In this document: in pieces, positions 16,675 through 24,270 of the stretch
Numbering within the stretch: position 1 is the stretch's first letter
Layout of the letters: each line of letters opens with the position of its first letter
Assembly (NCBI GenBank): GCA_030655075.1
Contig: JAURWE010000055.1
Span: 186,001-250,000, forward strand
Direction: 5' to 3'
Source: Pararhizobium sp.
GTDB lineage: Bacteria > Pseudomonadota > Alphaproteobacteria > Rhizobiales > Rhizobiaceae
Length of the DNA: 64,000 nucleotides
Notes under the pieces: generated by a model
Databases searched by the model: none
Told to the model about the DNA's origin: nothing
Seen by the model: only the letters and a program-made list of their open reading frames with translations
Made by a program: the position numbers and the translations under genes

Positions 16675-17847
16675 ATGAATGCTTTTCCCTCGTCCCTGAT
16701 CAACTCCATGCCGGAGCTCGTCGCCATAAGGCGCGACCTGCACCAGCACCCGGAACTGGGGCTGGAAGAGTTCCGCACATCGGATCTGGTCGCCGGCAGA
16801 CTGGAGGCGATGGGATACAAGGTGACACGGGGTCTCGCCAAGACCGGTCTGGTCGCCACACTTTCGAACGGCACCAGCCGCAAGTCGGTCGGTATCCGCG
16901 CCGACATGGATGCGCTGCCGATCTTTGAAGAGACCGGGCTCGATTACGCCAGCAAGACGCCCGGGCTGATGCATGCCTGCGGCCATGACGGCCACACGAC
17001 CATGCTGCTCGGGGCGGCAAAGGCGATCGCCGAGCGGCGGAATTTCGATGGAACGGTGCATCTGATCTTCCAGCCGGCCGAGGAGAATTTCGGTGGCGCC
17101 AAGATCATGATGGACGAAGGCCTGTTTGAGAAATTTCCCTGCGACGCTGTCTTCGCGCTTCACAATGAACCCGGCCTGCCGTTTGGCCAGTTCGCGCTGC
17201 GCGAAGGGCCGATCATGGCAGCTGTTGACGAGGCGCGCATCACCGTCAACGGGCGTGGCGGCCATGGAGCCGAACCGCACGAGACCGCCGATCCGATCGT
17301 CGCCGGTGCCTCGATCATCATGGCACTTCAGTCGATCGTTTCGCGCAACATGCATCCCCTCGACCCCACCGTCGTCACAGTCGGGTCTTTCCACGGCGGG
17401 TCGGCCAGCAATATTATCCCCGAACGCAGCGAAATCGTCGTCGGCATCCGCTCGTTCGATCCGACGACGCGCGACGAACTGGAGCGCCGCATCACCCTGA
17501 TCGCCACCCATCAGGCCGAAAGCTACGGGATGACGGCGACCGTGCGCTACGAGCGCAGTTACGACGCGACGATCAATCACAAGGCCGAGACGGATTTCGT
17601 TCGGGATCTGGCCATCCGCTTCGCTGGACCCGGAAATGTCACCGATCTGGCCCGCCCGTTCATGGGCAGCGAGGATTTTGCCTACATGCTGCAGGAGAAG
17701 CCTGGCACCTATTTCTTCCTCGGCGGGAAAAGCGGGGGTGCGGACAGGCCGCTGCATCACCCCGGCTACAATTTCAATGACGATCTGCTGCCAATCGGCG
17801 CGGCTTTCTGGACGGAACTGGCTGAGTCGTACCTCAAGGCCGGATAG
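16675..17847 (+). CDS. M20-family amidohydrolase (N-acyl amino acid / hippurate hydrolase-like)
   Basis: A 390-aa M20D peptidase-like zinc hydrolase. Metal-binding motifs are RADMDALP, MHACGHDGHTTMLLG (bridging Cys/His), FQPAEEN and, near the end, MGSEDFAYM with HHPGYNFND. A dimerisation domain (about residues 175-285) includes GRGGHGAEPHE. The family removes acyl groups from N-acyl amino acids or hydrolyses amides. As last gene of the importer operon it probably processes the imported compound in the cytoplasm, for example an N-acylated cationic amino acid. ATG at 16675 is chosen over GTG at 16666, which overlaps the permease stop. Confidence 0.9.
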   Translation: MNAFPSSLINSMPELVAIRRDLHQHPELGLEEFRTSDLVAGRLEAMGYKVTRGLAKTGLVATLSNGTSRKSVGIRADMDALPIFEETGLDYASKTPGLMHACGHDGHTTMLLGAAKAIAERRNFDGTVHLIFQPAEENFGGAKIMMDEGLFEKFPCDAVFALHNEPGLPFGQFALREGPIMAAVDEARITVNGRGGHGAEPHETADPIVAGASIIMALQSIVSRNMHPLDPTVVTVGSFHGGSASNIIPERSEIVVGIRSFDPTTRDELERRITLIATHQAESYGMTATVRYERSYDATINHKAETDFVRDLAIRFAGPGNVTDLARPFMGSEDFAYMLQEKPGTYFFLGGKSGGADRPLHHPGYNFNDDLLPIGAAFWTELAESYLKAG

Positions 17848-18477
17848 CTCGACACATTTTCGTCACATTTGAGACCTGCAAAAATCTCTTCAAGAGGGCT
17901 CATCGAAAATTCCTGGCGTCGTCACACCTTCGTGAAGGTCTTGAAATCGGACCTTATCGTTCAACCGCCACAATTGTTAACGCAGCGGCAAGAGGCTGCA
18001 GCCGGGACGCGAACCTTCAGGTTAGCGGCAAGCGCACTTCCATTTTCACTTTTTTTTCAGAAGCTTAATTGAGGCGGGAAACCGTCGTGGGCTTTTGCTG
18101 TGCGGCAAAAATGTGCACCGCAGCAAAGTCGAGGTTGCAGCTGAAAATCGATCATTTATTGTTCACAGTATGTTGACAATAGTTTCTCATTTTAGGCACT
18201 TCCATCCCGCAATGTGAGGGCCCATCTTAATCTCACAAGAGCGACGAACTGCTCTTGGACAAAGGTTTAGAGAGATGACGATGCCGGGCCATTCAAGTTC
18301 ACACCTTAAGCATACAGGGACACATGTCCCAATGCTGGCCGACTTCGACATTGGAGCCGTTTCGCACAGCCGCCCCGAAAACGCGGACGAAATTGCCCTT
18401 ATCTTTGGACCCAGCCGCCGCGATTGATACCGACGTCGACGACCAATCGGGCCGCCACGTACCACTGATATCGACAC
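17848..18477 (+). other. 630-bp gene-free region upstream of the triplicated secreted proteins
   Basis: No convincing coding region. It holds a TTGACA at 18173-18178 that could be a -35 element without a clear -10, a 7-bp stem hairpin (CAAGAGC / GCTCTTG, 18236-18257) and the palindrome GGGACACATGTCCC (18318-18331). The length and repeated structures suggest a long 5' leader or regulatory region for the secreted-protein cluster. Confidence 0.4.
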
Positions 18478-18492
18478 GGTTCCATATGAACC
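18478..18492 (+). promoter_or_regulatory. Hairpin GGTTC-N5-GAACC before secreted paralog 1
   Basis: A 5-bp stem with loop CATAT, 26 bases before the start codon at 18519. The same stem occurs before the other two paralogs (18893-18906 and 19313-19326) with different loop sequences. Conservation of the stem and not the loop suggests a paired RNA element or a protein site. Confidence 0.5.
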
Positions 18493-18518
18493 TAGAACCA
18501 AACATAGGAACTAAGACC

Positions 18519-18833
18519 ATGAAAAACCATATCACTTCGAAGATTGCAGCTGTTCTCCTCGCTTCGGCCGTTCTCGGCGGCGCATCCGGCGCATTTGCCG
18601 GTGGCGACTATTACCAGGGTGCAAGCCAGACCCCGATCGTTCAGGGCCAGGGCGTTGCCACCTCCGGCGTCGTTGCCACGGTCAACAATGGCGGTGACGG
18701 CACCTATTACGTCGGTGCGAGCCGCGACCCGATCGACACTATCTCGACTGGCAGCATTGCCCGTGACAGCAACCTCCCAGCTGTTCCGACCGGCGGCGAC
18801 GGCACCTACTACCAGGGTGTAAGCCGCAACTAA
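18519..18833 (+). CDS. Small secreted protein, paralog 1 of a tandem triplet
   Basis: A 104-aa protein of unknown family. Residues 1-27 are a clear Sec signal peptide (ITSKIAAVLLASAVLGGASG, cleavage after AFA). The roughly 77-residue mature part is Gly/Asp/Tyr/Ser-rich and carries three short repeats of the form GD-(GT)-YY-x-G-x-S: at the N-terminus, the middle and the C-terminus (GGDGTYYQGVSRN). The start at 18519 is fixed by matching the signal peptides and exact lengths of the two following paralogs. There are no cysteines or membrane segments, so it should be a soluble or surface-associated periplasmic or exported protein. No function is assigned. Confidence 0.8.
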   Translation: MKNHITSKIAAVLLASAVLGGASGAFAGGDYYQGASQTPIVQGQGVATSGVVATVNNGGDGTYYVGASRDPIDTISTGSIARDSNLPAVPTGGDGTYYQGVSRN

Positions 18834-18848
18834 TACCAAGCGCGGCGC

Positions 18849-18866
18849 GGCGGTTTCATAACCGCC
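18849..18866 (+). repeat. Intergenic hairpin GGCGGTT-TCAT-AACCGCC between paralogs 1 and 2
   Basis: A perfect 7-bp stem 15 bases after the stop of paralog 1. The equivalent position after paralog 2 (19269-19287) has the same stem with a changed loop. There is no T-run after it, so it is more likely an mRNA-stabilising or attenuating hairpin than a full terminator. Confidence 0.6.
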
Positions 18867-18892
18867 CTGCCCCTTGCCTCCTCCCAAAGACA

Positions 18893-18906
18893 GGTTCGCA
18901 AGAACC
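18893..18906 (+). promoter_or_regulatory. Hairpin GGTTC-N4-GAACC before secreted paralog 2
   Basis: Same 5-bp stem as before paralogs 1 and 3, with loop GCAA (a GNRA-type tetraloop), ending 32 bases before the start codon at 18939. Confidence 0.5.
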
Positions 18907-18938
18907 ATCGCAAAAATTGAACCCAAAGGATTACGACC

Positions 18939-19253
18939 ATGACACACTCCATCAACTCCAAGATCGCCGCCATTCTCGTCGCTTCCGCTGTTCTCGGCGG
19001 TGCTTCTTCGGCCTTCGCCGAAGGCGACTACTATCCGGGCGTCAGCCAGACCCCGATCGTTCAGGGCAAGGGCATCGCCACCTCCGGCGTCGTCGCCAAG
19101 GTCAACAATGGCGGTGACGGCTCCTATTATGCCGGCGTGAGCCGCGACCCGATCGACAACATCTCGACAGGCAGCATTGCCCGTGACGGTCAGGCTCCGG
19201 TGGTCCAGAGCGGTGGTGACGGTACCTATTACCAGGGCGTCGCCCGCGACTAA
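18939..19253 (+). CDS. Small secreted protein, paralog 2 of a tandem triplet
   Basis: A 104-aa protein, identical in length to its neighbours. The signal peptide (SINSKIAAILVASAVLGGAS, cleavage after AFA) precedes EGDYYPGVSQTPIVQGKG. The central TSGVVAKVNNGGDGSYYAGV and the terminal GGDGTYYQGVARD repeat the GD-YY-G motif. CCCAAAGGA lies upstream of the ATG. Codon use and GC content are like the chromosome, so the triplet is probably an old local amplification and not recent foreign DNA. Function unknown. Confidence 0.82.
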   Translation: MTHSINSKIAAILVASAVLGGASSAFAEGDYYPGVSQTPIVQGKGIATSGVVAKVNNGGDGSYYAGVSRDPIDNISTGSIARDGQAPVVQSGGDGTYYQGVARD

Positions 19254-19268
19254 AACCAAGCGCGGCGC

Positions 19269-19287
19269 GGCGGTTTTTAAAACCGCC
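19269..19287 (+). repeat. Intergenic hairpin between paralogs 2 and 3
   Basis: GGCGGTTTT pairs with AAAACCGCC around one T (in RNA a shorter stem with a small loop). It corresponds to the 18849-18866 hairpin; the stem is kept while the loop differs. Confidence 0.6.
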
Positions 19288-19312
19288 CCACCCCTTGCAT
19301 CCTCCCATTACA

Positions 19313-19326
19313 GGTTCGTCTGAACC
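19313..19326 (+). promoter_or_regulatory. Hairpin GGTTC-N4-GAACC before secreted paralog 3
   Basis: Third copy of the conserved stem, loop GTCT, 33 bases before the start codon at 19360. Confidence 0.5.
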
Positions 19327-19359
19327 ATTTGAAAAATTGAACCCAAAGGATTCTCCATC

Positions 19360-19674
19360 ATGACACACTCCATCAACTCCAAGATTGCCGCTGTTCTTCT
19401 CGCTTCTGCCGTTCTCGGCGGCGCTTCGTCCGCCTTTGCCGGCGGCAGCTACTATCAGGGCGTCAGCGAAACCCCGATCGTTCAGGGCCAGGGCCTTGCC
19501 ACATCCGGCGTCGTTGCCGCAGTGAACAAGGGCGGCGACGGCGACTATTATGTCGGTGCGAGCCGCGACTCGATCGATGCTATCTCCACCGGCAGCATTG
19601 CCCGTGACGTCAGCGCTCCGGTCGTTCAGAGCGGCGGCGACGGCACCTACTACCAGGGTGTAAACCGCCACTAA
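19360..19674 (+). CDS. Small secreted protein, paralog 3 of a tandem triplet
   Basis: A 104-aa protein. Its signal peptide is nearly identical to paralog 2 (SINSKIAAVLLASAVLGGAS, cleavage after AFA), followed by GGSYYQGVSETPIVQGQG. The middle repeat reads GGDGDYYVGASRD and the last GGDGTYYQGVNRH. The three proteins differ mostly at surface-like polar positions. The gene is followed after 55 bp by a strong intrinsic terminator, which closes the three-gene cluster. Function unknown. Confidence 0.82.
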   Translation: MTHSINSKIAAVLLASAVLGGASSAFAGGSYYQGVSETPIVQGQGLATSGVVAAVNKGGDGDYYVGASRDSIDAISTGSIARDVSAPVVQSGGDGTYYQGVNRH

Positions 19675-19729
19675 CAGCCCATACGGCACCCGCGCGTTTC
19701 CCCGCCACTGCCGTTAGACGCCTCCGAGC

Positions 19730-19755
19730 CGCCCCCGGCCCGGGGGCGTTTTTTT
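19730..19755 (+). terminator. Intrinsic terminator of the secreted-protein cluster
   Basis: CGCCCCCG pairs with CGGGGGCG around GCC and is followed by seven T (19749-19755): a textbook rho-independent terminator on the plus strand, 55 bp after paralog 3. Confidence 0.93.
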
Positions 19756-19770
19756 GTGTGCATCCCGCAA

Positions 19771-19803
19771 GAAAAAAGCCGCAGGAACCAGGGCTCCTGC
19801 GGC
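19771..19803 (-). terminator. Intrinsic terminator of the minus-strand gene at 19856-20056
   Basis: Read on minus, GCCGCAGGA pairs with TCCTGCGGC across eight bases and is followed by TTTTTTC. It lies 52 bp after the stop of the small secreted protein and supports that gene being real. Confidence 0.88.
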
Positions 19804-19855
19804 AAGTCGGGACAGTCAACTGTGGCTCCGCCTCACGAAGCGGTGGAGCAATTTT

Positions 19856-20056
19856 TTACCGGTGAAACATGCTCGGCGGCGGCGCAAACCGATGCGCCTT
19901 GCTGCGGCTCGTGACGACCGGCACCTTGCGGGTGTCGGCTGGACCACCGATTGCGGCCAGCGCGCGGGTGACCGAGAGGCCGATGGCCTGCGACGGCGTC
20001 GCCACCGCGAAAAATACGAATGCTGCGGCGGCCGCCTTAACCAATATCCTGATCAT
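19856..20056 (-). CDS. Small secreted protein of unknown function
   Basis: A 66-aa protein starting MIRILVKAAAAAFVFFAVAT with a signal peptide cleaved after SQA. The mature part (about 42 residues) is basic and has no recognised domain (IGLSVTRALAAIGGPADTRK, ending PPPSMFHR). ACAGGAC lies upstream of the ATG at 20056. An in-frame ATG at 20080 is less likely because it would spoil the signal peptide. A strong terminator follows at 19803-19771. It is transcribed convergently to the secreted-protein triplet but shows no similarity to it. Confidence 0.6.
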   Translation of the reverse strand: MIRILVKAAAAAFVFFAVATPSQAIGLSVTRALAAIGGPADTRKVPVVTSRSKAHRFAPPPSMFHR

Positions 20057-20419
20057 GTCCGTGTCCTGTTTTGGCTGCACCTTCGTTCGTGCGAACAGAG
20101 GCCGTTTCAGGTTTCTTGTTAGCGGTCGAAGCCTGCGCTCTGCGGCGCTTTTGTTGACTTCTTGCTGATGACTGCACCTTACGCAAAAGAGTTTTCAGGC
20201 CGCTTAAACAGATTCCTACAATTTTACACAGTTCGCATTTTCGACAAATGCGCCTCAAAACAACGGCGAGGTTAAATAAAATACGCGGCGTTCATGCGTG
20301 TTATGGTCCCGCAGCGAGATTGTCGCAGTGTGACAATGTGGCGGGTCAGCCTGATTGACCTTTGCCTTTTTTAAGCCAGATTCAAGACAGGGTAAAACCT
20401 GCCGGAAAAGGATGGGACC
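20057..20419 (+). other. 363-bp divergent region upstream of the cytochrome bd operon
   Basis: No gene seen. It contains the inverted repeat ATTGTC-N7-GACAAT (20319-20337), 82 bp before the cydA start, which could be an operator. No FNR/FixK box (TTGAT-N4-ATCAA) was found, although an oxygen-responsive promoter would be expected. Confidence 0.45.
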
Positions 20420-21835
20420 ATGTTCGAAAACCTCGACGCAACGCTGCTGGCGCGCATCCAGTTTGCTTTCACGGTCTCGTTTCACATTATATTTCCGGCC
20501 TTTTCCATCGGTCTTGCCAGCTATCTCGCCGTGCTCAACGGATTGTGGCTTTGGAAGAAGGACGAGGTCTACCTGGAGCTGTTCAATTTCTGGAAGGCGA
20601 TCTTCGCGCTGGCCTTCGGCATGGGCGTCGTCTCCGGCATCGTCATGTCCTACCAGTTCGGCACAAACTGGAGCGTCTTTTCGGACAAGGCAGGGCCGGT
20701 GATCGGGCCGCTGATGGGCTACGAAGTGCTGTCGGCATTTTTCCTTGAGGCCGGATTTCTCGGCGTCATGCTGTTCGGACTGCACCGCGTCGGCCCGAAA
20801 CTGCATTTTCTCGCCACCTGCATGGTCGCCTTCGGCACGCTGATGTCGGCGACCTGGATTTTGGCCGTCAATTCCTGGATGCAGACGCCGGCCGGGTTCG
20901 GCATCAATGCCGTCGGCCAGTTCGTGCCTGAGGACTGGTGGGAGATCGTCTTCAATCCGTCCTTCCCCTACCGTTTCGTGCATATGGTTCTGGCCGCCTA
21001 TCTGACCACGGCCTTTGTCGTCGGTGCTGTGGGCGCCTGGCATCTGTTGAAGAACACAGCGCCGCGCCGGGCACACACGATGTTTTCCATGGCCATGTGG
21101 ATGGCGGCGATCGTTGCGCCGATCCAGATCCTTGCCGGCGATGCGCATGGCCTGAACACGCTCGAATATCAGCCCGCCAAGGTGATGGCGATGGAAGGCC
21201 ATTATCAAAGCCATCCGGACGGCGCACCGCTGATCCTGTTCGGCATTCCCAATCCAGCCGAAAAACGCATCGACTACGCCATCGAGATCCCGAAACTGTC
21301 GAGCCTGATTTTGAAACACGATCTCAACGCACCGCTGGCCGGGCTCGACACGATCGCGCCGGAACTGCAGCCGCCTGTCGCCGTGCTCTTCTGGTCGTTT
21401 CGTGTCATGGTCGGCATCGGGTTCGCCATGCTGGGGATAGGGCTATGGAGCCTGTGGTGCCGCTGGCGTGGGACGCTTCAGTCCGATGCATGGCTGCACC
21501 GGGCTGCGGTTCTTATGGGGCCAATGGGTTTTGTTGCGGTTCTGGCCGGCTGGATCACCACGGAAGTCGGCCGCCAGCCCTACACCGTCTATGGCCATCT
21601 TCTGACGGCGAATTCGATTTCGCCGGTCGATGCTCCCGCAGTCGCCACATCGCTGATCGCTTTCGTCATCGTCTATTTTCTCGTTTTCGGTGCAGGCACG
21701 TTCTACATTCTCCGGCTGATGGCGCGCCTGCCGCGCGACCCCTTGCCGGACCTCGAAGACGGGCCGTTGCGCACGGCAGGGATTACCCCTGCCCCGGGCG
21801 TCGCCAGCAAGGGAGACCACCATCATGGCCATTGA
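20420..21835 (+). CDS. cydA: Cytochrome bd-type quinol oxidase subunit I (CioA-type)
   Basis: A 471-aa membrane protein, the haem-binding subunit of a bd oxidase that reduces oxygen with quinol electrons. Haem and quinol signatures include RIQFAFTVSFHIIFPAFSIG (axial His), GMGVVSGIVMSYQFGTNW and GRQPYTVYGHLLTANSISP. The quinol (Q) loop is short, which places it with the cyanide-insensitive CioA group. AAGGATGGGA precedes the ATG. The C-terminus (HHHGH) overlaps cydB by 11 bp. No cydC/cydD assembly transporter lies next to it. Confidence 0.95.
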   Translation: MFENLDATLLARIQFAFTVSFHIIFPAFSIGLASYLAVLNGLWLWKKDEVYLELFNFWKAIFALAFGMGVVSGIVMSYQFGTNWSVFSDKAGPVIGPLMGYEVLSAFFLEAGFLGVMLFGLHRVGPKLHFLATCMVAFGTLMSATWILAVNSWMQTPAGFGINAVGQFVPEDWWEIVFNPSFPYRFVHMVLAAYLTTAFVVGAVGAWHLLKNTAPRRAHTMFSMAMWMAAIVAPIQILAGDAHGLNTLEYQPAKVMAMEGHYQSHPDGAPLILFGIPNPAEKRIDYAIEIPKLSSLILKHDLNAPLAGLDTIAPELQPPVAVLFWSFRVMVGIGFAMLGIGLWSLWCRWRGTLQSDAWLHRAAVLMGPMGFVAVLAGWITTEVGRQPYTVYGHLLTANSISPVDAPAVATSLIAFVIVYFLVFGAGTFYILRLMARLPRDPLPDLEDGPLRTAGITPAPGVASKGDHHHGH

Positions 21836-22829
21836 TCTTCCGTTCATCTGGGCCGGCATCATCGCCTTTTCGGTGCTTGCCTATGTGGTGCTCGACGGCT
21901 TCGATCTCGGCGTCGGCATTCTTTTTCCGTTCTTTCCTGAAAAACGTGACCGCGATGTCATGATGAACTCGGTCGCGCCAGTCTGGGATGGCAACGAGAC
22001 CTGGCTGGTGCTGGGCGGCGGCGGACTGATGGCGGTTTTCCCGCTCGCCTACGCCACGATCCTGCCTGCGCTCTATGCGCCGATCATCGCCATGCTTTTG
22101 GGCCTGATCTTTCGCGGCGTCGCTTTCGAATATCGCTGGCGCACGAAACGCGGCGAGTTCCTTTGGAACTGGGCGTTTGCCGGTGGCTCAGCTGTTGCGG
22201 CTTTTTCGCAGGGCGTGGCGCTCGGCGCGCTCGTGCAGGGCATTCCGGTCGTCGACCGTGCCTATGCGGGCAGCTGGTGGAACTGGTTCTCGCCGTTCTC
22301 AGTCATGACCGGTGTCGCTGTGCTCGTCGGCTATGCGCTTCTCGGCTCGACCTGGCTGGTGATGAAGACAACAGGCGCGCTCGCCGAAAAGGCCCGCCGG
22401 GTCTCCTTCATCATGGCAATTGCCACCGTCGTGGCGATGGGCATTGTCAGCATCTGGACACCGCTGCTCGAGCCGCTCTATCTGGAGCGCTGGTTCAGCT
22501 GGCCGACCGCCGTCTTCAGCATCATCGTGCCGGTTCTGGTGCTGGGCTGCATCGCGCTTATGGTCACGGGCCTGCGCGACAAGCGCGACACCCGGCCGTT
22601 CCTGGCGGCGCTCGGCCTCTTCGTGCTCGGCTTCGCCGGAATCGGCATCAGCTTTTATCCCTATATCGTGCCGCCATCGGTGACGATCTGGGATGCGGCG
22701 GCGCCGGATTCGAGCCTCGCCTTCCTGCTGGTCGGCGCGCTCGTGCTCGTGCCGGTCATCCTGATCTACACCGGCTATGCCTACTGGGTCTTCCGCGGCA
22801 AGGTCGATCCGGACGAGGGTTACCACTGA
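21825..22829 (+). CDS. cydB: Cytochrome bd-type quinol oxidase subunit II
   Basis: A 334-aa polytopic protein: the N-terminus IWAGIIAFSVLAYVVLDGFD and the block APVWDGNETWLVLGGGGLMA are diagnostic of CydB/CioB. LALGALVQGIPV and PPSVTIWDAAAPDSSLAF follow. It forms the oxidase with CydA. GGGAG lies upstream in the end of cydA. Its stop overlaps the start of a 37-aa third subunit by one base. Confidence 0.95.
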   Translation: MAIDLPFIWAGIIAFSVLAYVVLDGFDLGVGILFPFFPEKRDRDVMMNSVAPVWDGNETWLVLGGGGLMAVFPLAYATILPALYAPIIAMLLGLIFRGVAFEYRWRTKRGEFLWNWAFAGGSAVAAFSQGVALGALVQGIPVVDRAYAGSWWNWFSPFSVMTGVAVLVGYALLGSTWLVMKTTGALAEKARRVSFIMAIATVVAMGIVSIWTPLLEPLYLERWFSWPTAVFSIIVPVLVLGCIALMVTGLRDKRDTRPFLAALGLFVLGFAGIGISFYPYIVPPSVTIWDAAAPDSSLAFLLVGALVLVPVILIYTGYAYWVFRGKVDPDEGYH

Positions 22830-22942
22830 TGGACGAGAGCGGAACTGGTAAAAAGCTGCTCTGGTTTGCCGGCCTCTGGATCGGCGGCGTCTTGGCGACC
22901 GGCGTGGTTGGCCTGATCATCAAGCTGTGGCTCTGCGCCTGA
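22829..22942 (+). CDS. DUF2474/CydX-like small subunit of cytochrome bd oxidase
   Basis: A 37-aa single-span membrane protein. A short polar N-terminus with a KK pair leads into one hydrophobic helix (LWFAGLWIGGVLATGVVGLI, residues 11-30) ending KLWLCA. It matches the DUF2474 pattern of tiny proteins encoded after cioAB/cydAB, functional counterparts of CydX that stabilise the haem centre. TGATG overlap with cydB implies coupled translation. It is easily missed by annotation because of its size. Confidence 0.85.
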   Translation: MDESGTGKKLLWFAGLWIGGVLATGVVGLIIKLWLCA

Positions 22943-23138
22943 GCGCGTTGGCCGTTTAGGCAATCCGCAAAGCCTCGCTCAAGTTTCCCGCACTATTCCT
23001 GATGCGTCGGCATGCATGCGTTTTCAGACAGAGACAGGACCGCACCCTCCTCTGACTCAAAATTCCTGCAGGCCGGCACCACGTTTTCGCCAGGCATCGC
23101 GCGATGTCAAAGGCCCGAGAGCCGGCAGGGACCCGAGC

Positions 23139-24248
23139 ATGACCAAAATCTCCATTTGCATCCCCGTTGAAAAACCGTCCGACGATGCAGTCCGGCTGAT
23201 CACGACATTGCTTGCCAACCGCCAGGCCAATCTAGACATCATTGTTGCCGGTCCTGCAGTTGACCAGCGCACGGACCTCGGCACCATCGCCCGCGACGAT
23301 GCGCGCCTGCGCCTGTTGCCGGTGGATGCCAGCCTTGACCGGCAAAAGATCTGGAAGGCCGCTGCCACGGCGGCGACAGGCGACTGGATCACGCTGATCA
23401 ATCCGTCCGACATGCTCGAAAGCGATATCGAACTGGTTGCGGCCTATGTCGAGCAGACCTCACCGGAAACCGATGCCATTGCCTGGAACACGTTCCAGAT
23501 CGCGCCGGATGCGGTGCCCGAAACGGCGGGCTCCATCGCTATCCCGGCTTCCTATCACATTAACACGCTCGACAAGACCGCGATGCTGAAGGCCTTCTTC
23601 TACTGGGAAGGAAGCCTCGATACGCCGAAAATGCCGTTCGGCCTCTATCACAGCCTGATCCGCCGCTCGCTGATGCATGCCATCCTCGAGGCCTCACCGG
23701 AAACGACTTGGTCGACACCGTTGCCGCAGTTCGAGTGGGCCGCCCGCGTGCTCCTGTTTGCCGAGCAGCTCGCCTTCTGCTCGCGGCCGCTGTCGGCCAT
23801 CGAAACGGTTGTCTACCAGCCACCGGCCGTGAGCACGCCGCCACAGTCCGGCTTTCCGTTTCATGCGGCCATCGGCATCACTGCCGCCGTTGCCGAGGTG
23901 CAATATTACGTGCTTGCGGAGCTCGGCTCCGACTGGGGCGGCGGCGACGCGGCCTTTGTGCGCGCCTGCATGATCGACTGTATGAAGGAACATGGCGAAG
24001 ACGCCTTCAACGCCAAGGGCGAAGCTTATTTCGCAGCGCTTCAGCGTTTCGCCGGGCCGCAATTTGCAGCGACATTCCAGCCCGGCTTTTCGCCCAATCG
24101 CGTCAACGACCGCCGTCGGGGTCTGCACGGCGAGGCCCTGCTGGTCGATCGCTTCATCGGCGGCGCCCGCACGGCGCAGGATCTCTTTGCCGTGATGCGC
24201 AGCATGATCGCTCCCATCGGGCTGATCTGCGGCGGCGCCGTAAAATAA
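23139..24248 (+). CDS. Glycosyltransferase-like protein (GT-A fold, family 2 type)
   Basis: A 369-aa protein whose N-terminus (TKISICIPVEKPSDDAVRLI) and GDWITLINPSDMLESDIELV resemble GT2 nucleotide-sugar binding segments, with NPSDM at the DxD-like position. The C-terminal half is not recognised. A GGCAGGGACC ribosome site fixes the start at 23139; the upstream in-frame ATG at 23016 would add a Pro/Arg-rich tail unlike the family. It is first in a plus-strand block with an aminotransferase, a CmcI-like enzyme and a GNAT, so transfer of a modified sugar to a surface glycan is likely. Acceptor and donor are unknown. Confidence 0.7.
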   Translation: MTKISICIPVEKPSDDAVRLITTLLANRQANLDIIVAGPAVDQRTDLGTIARDDARLRLLPVDASLDRQKIWKAAATAATGDWITLINPSDMLESDIELVAAYVEQTSPETDAIAWNTFQIAPDAVPETAGSIAIPASYHINTLDKTAMLKAFFYWEGSLDTPKMPFGLYHSLIRRSLMHAILEASPETTWSTPLPQFEWAARVLLFAEQLAFCSRPLSAIETVVYQPPAVSTPPQSGFPFHAAIGITAAVAEVQYYVLAELGSDWGGGDAAFVRACMIDCMKEHGEDAFNAKGEAYFAALQRFAGPQFAATFQPGFSPNRVNDRRRGLHGEALLVDRFIGGARTAQDLFAVMRSMIAPIGLICGGAVK

Positions 24249-24270
24249 CAGACCGACCGGACCCGCCGAT

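Noticed and set aside
18318..18331. GGGACACATGTCCC as a distinct operator
   Set aside because: Kept only as a note in the gene-free region, because it is short and has no clear relation to a start site.
20057..20419. FNR/FixK box upstream of cydA
   Set aside because: Looked for TTGAT-N4-ATCAA; only weak partial matches such as TTGACCTTTGCC were present.
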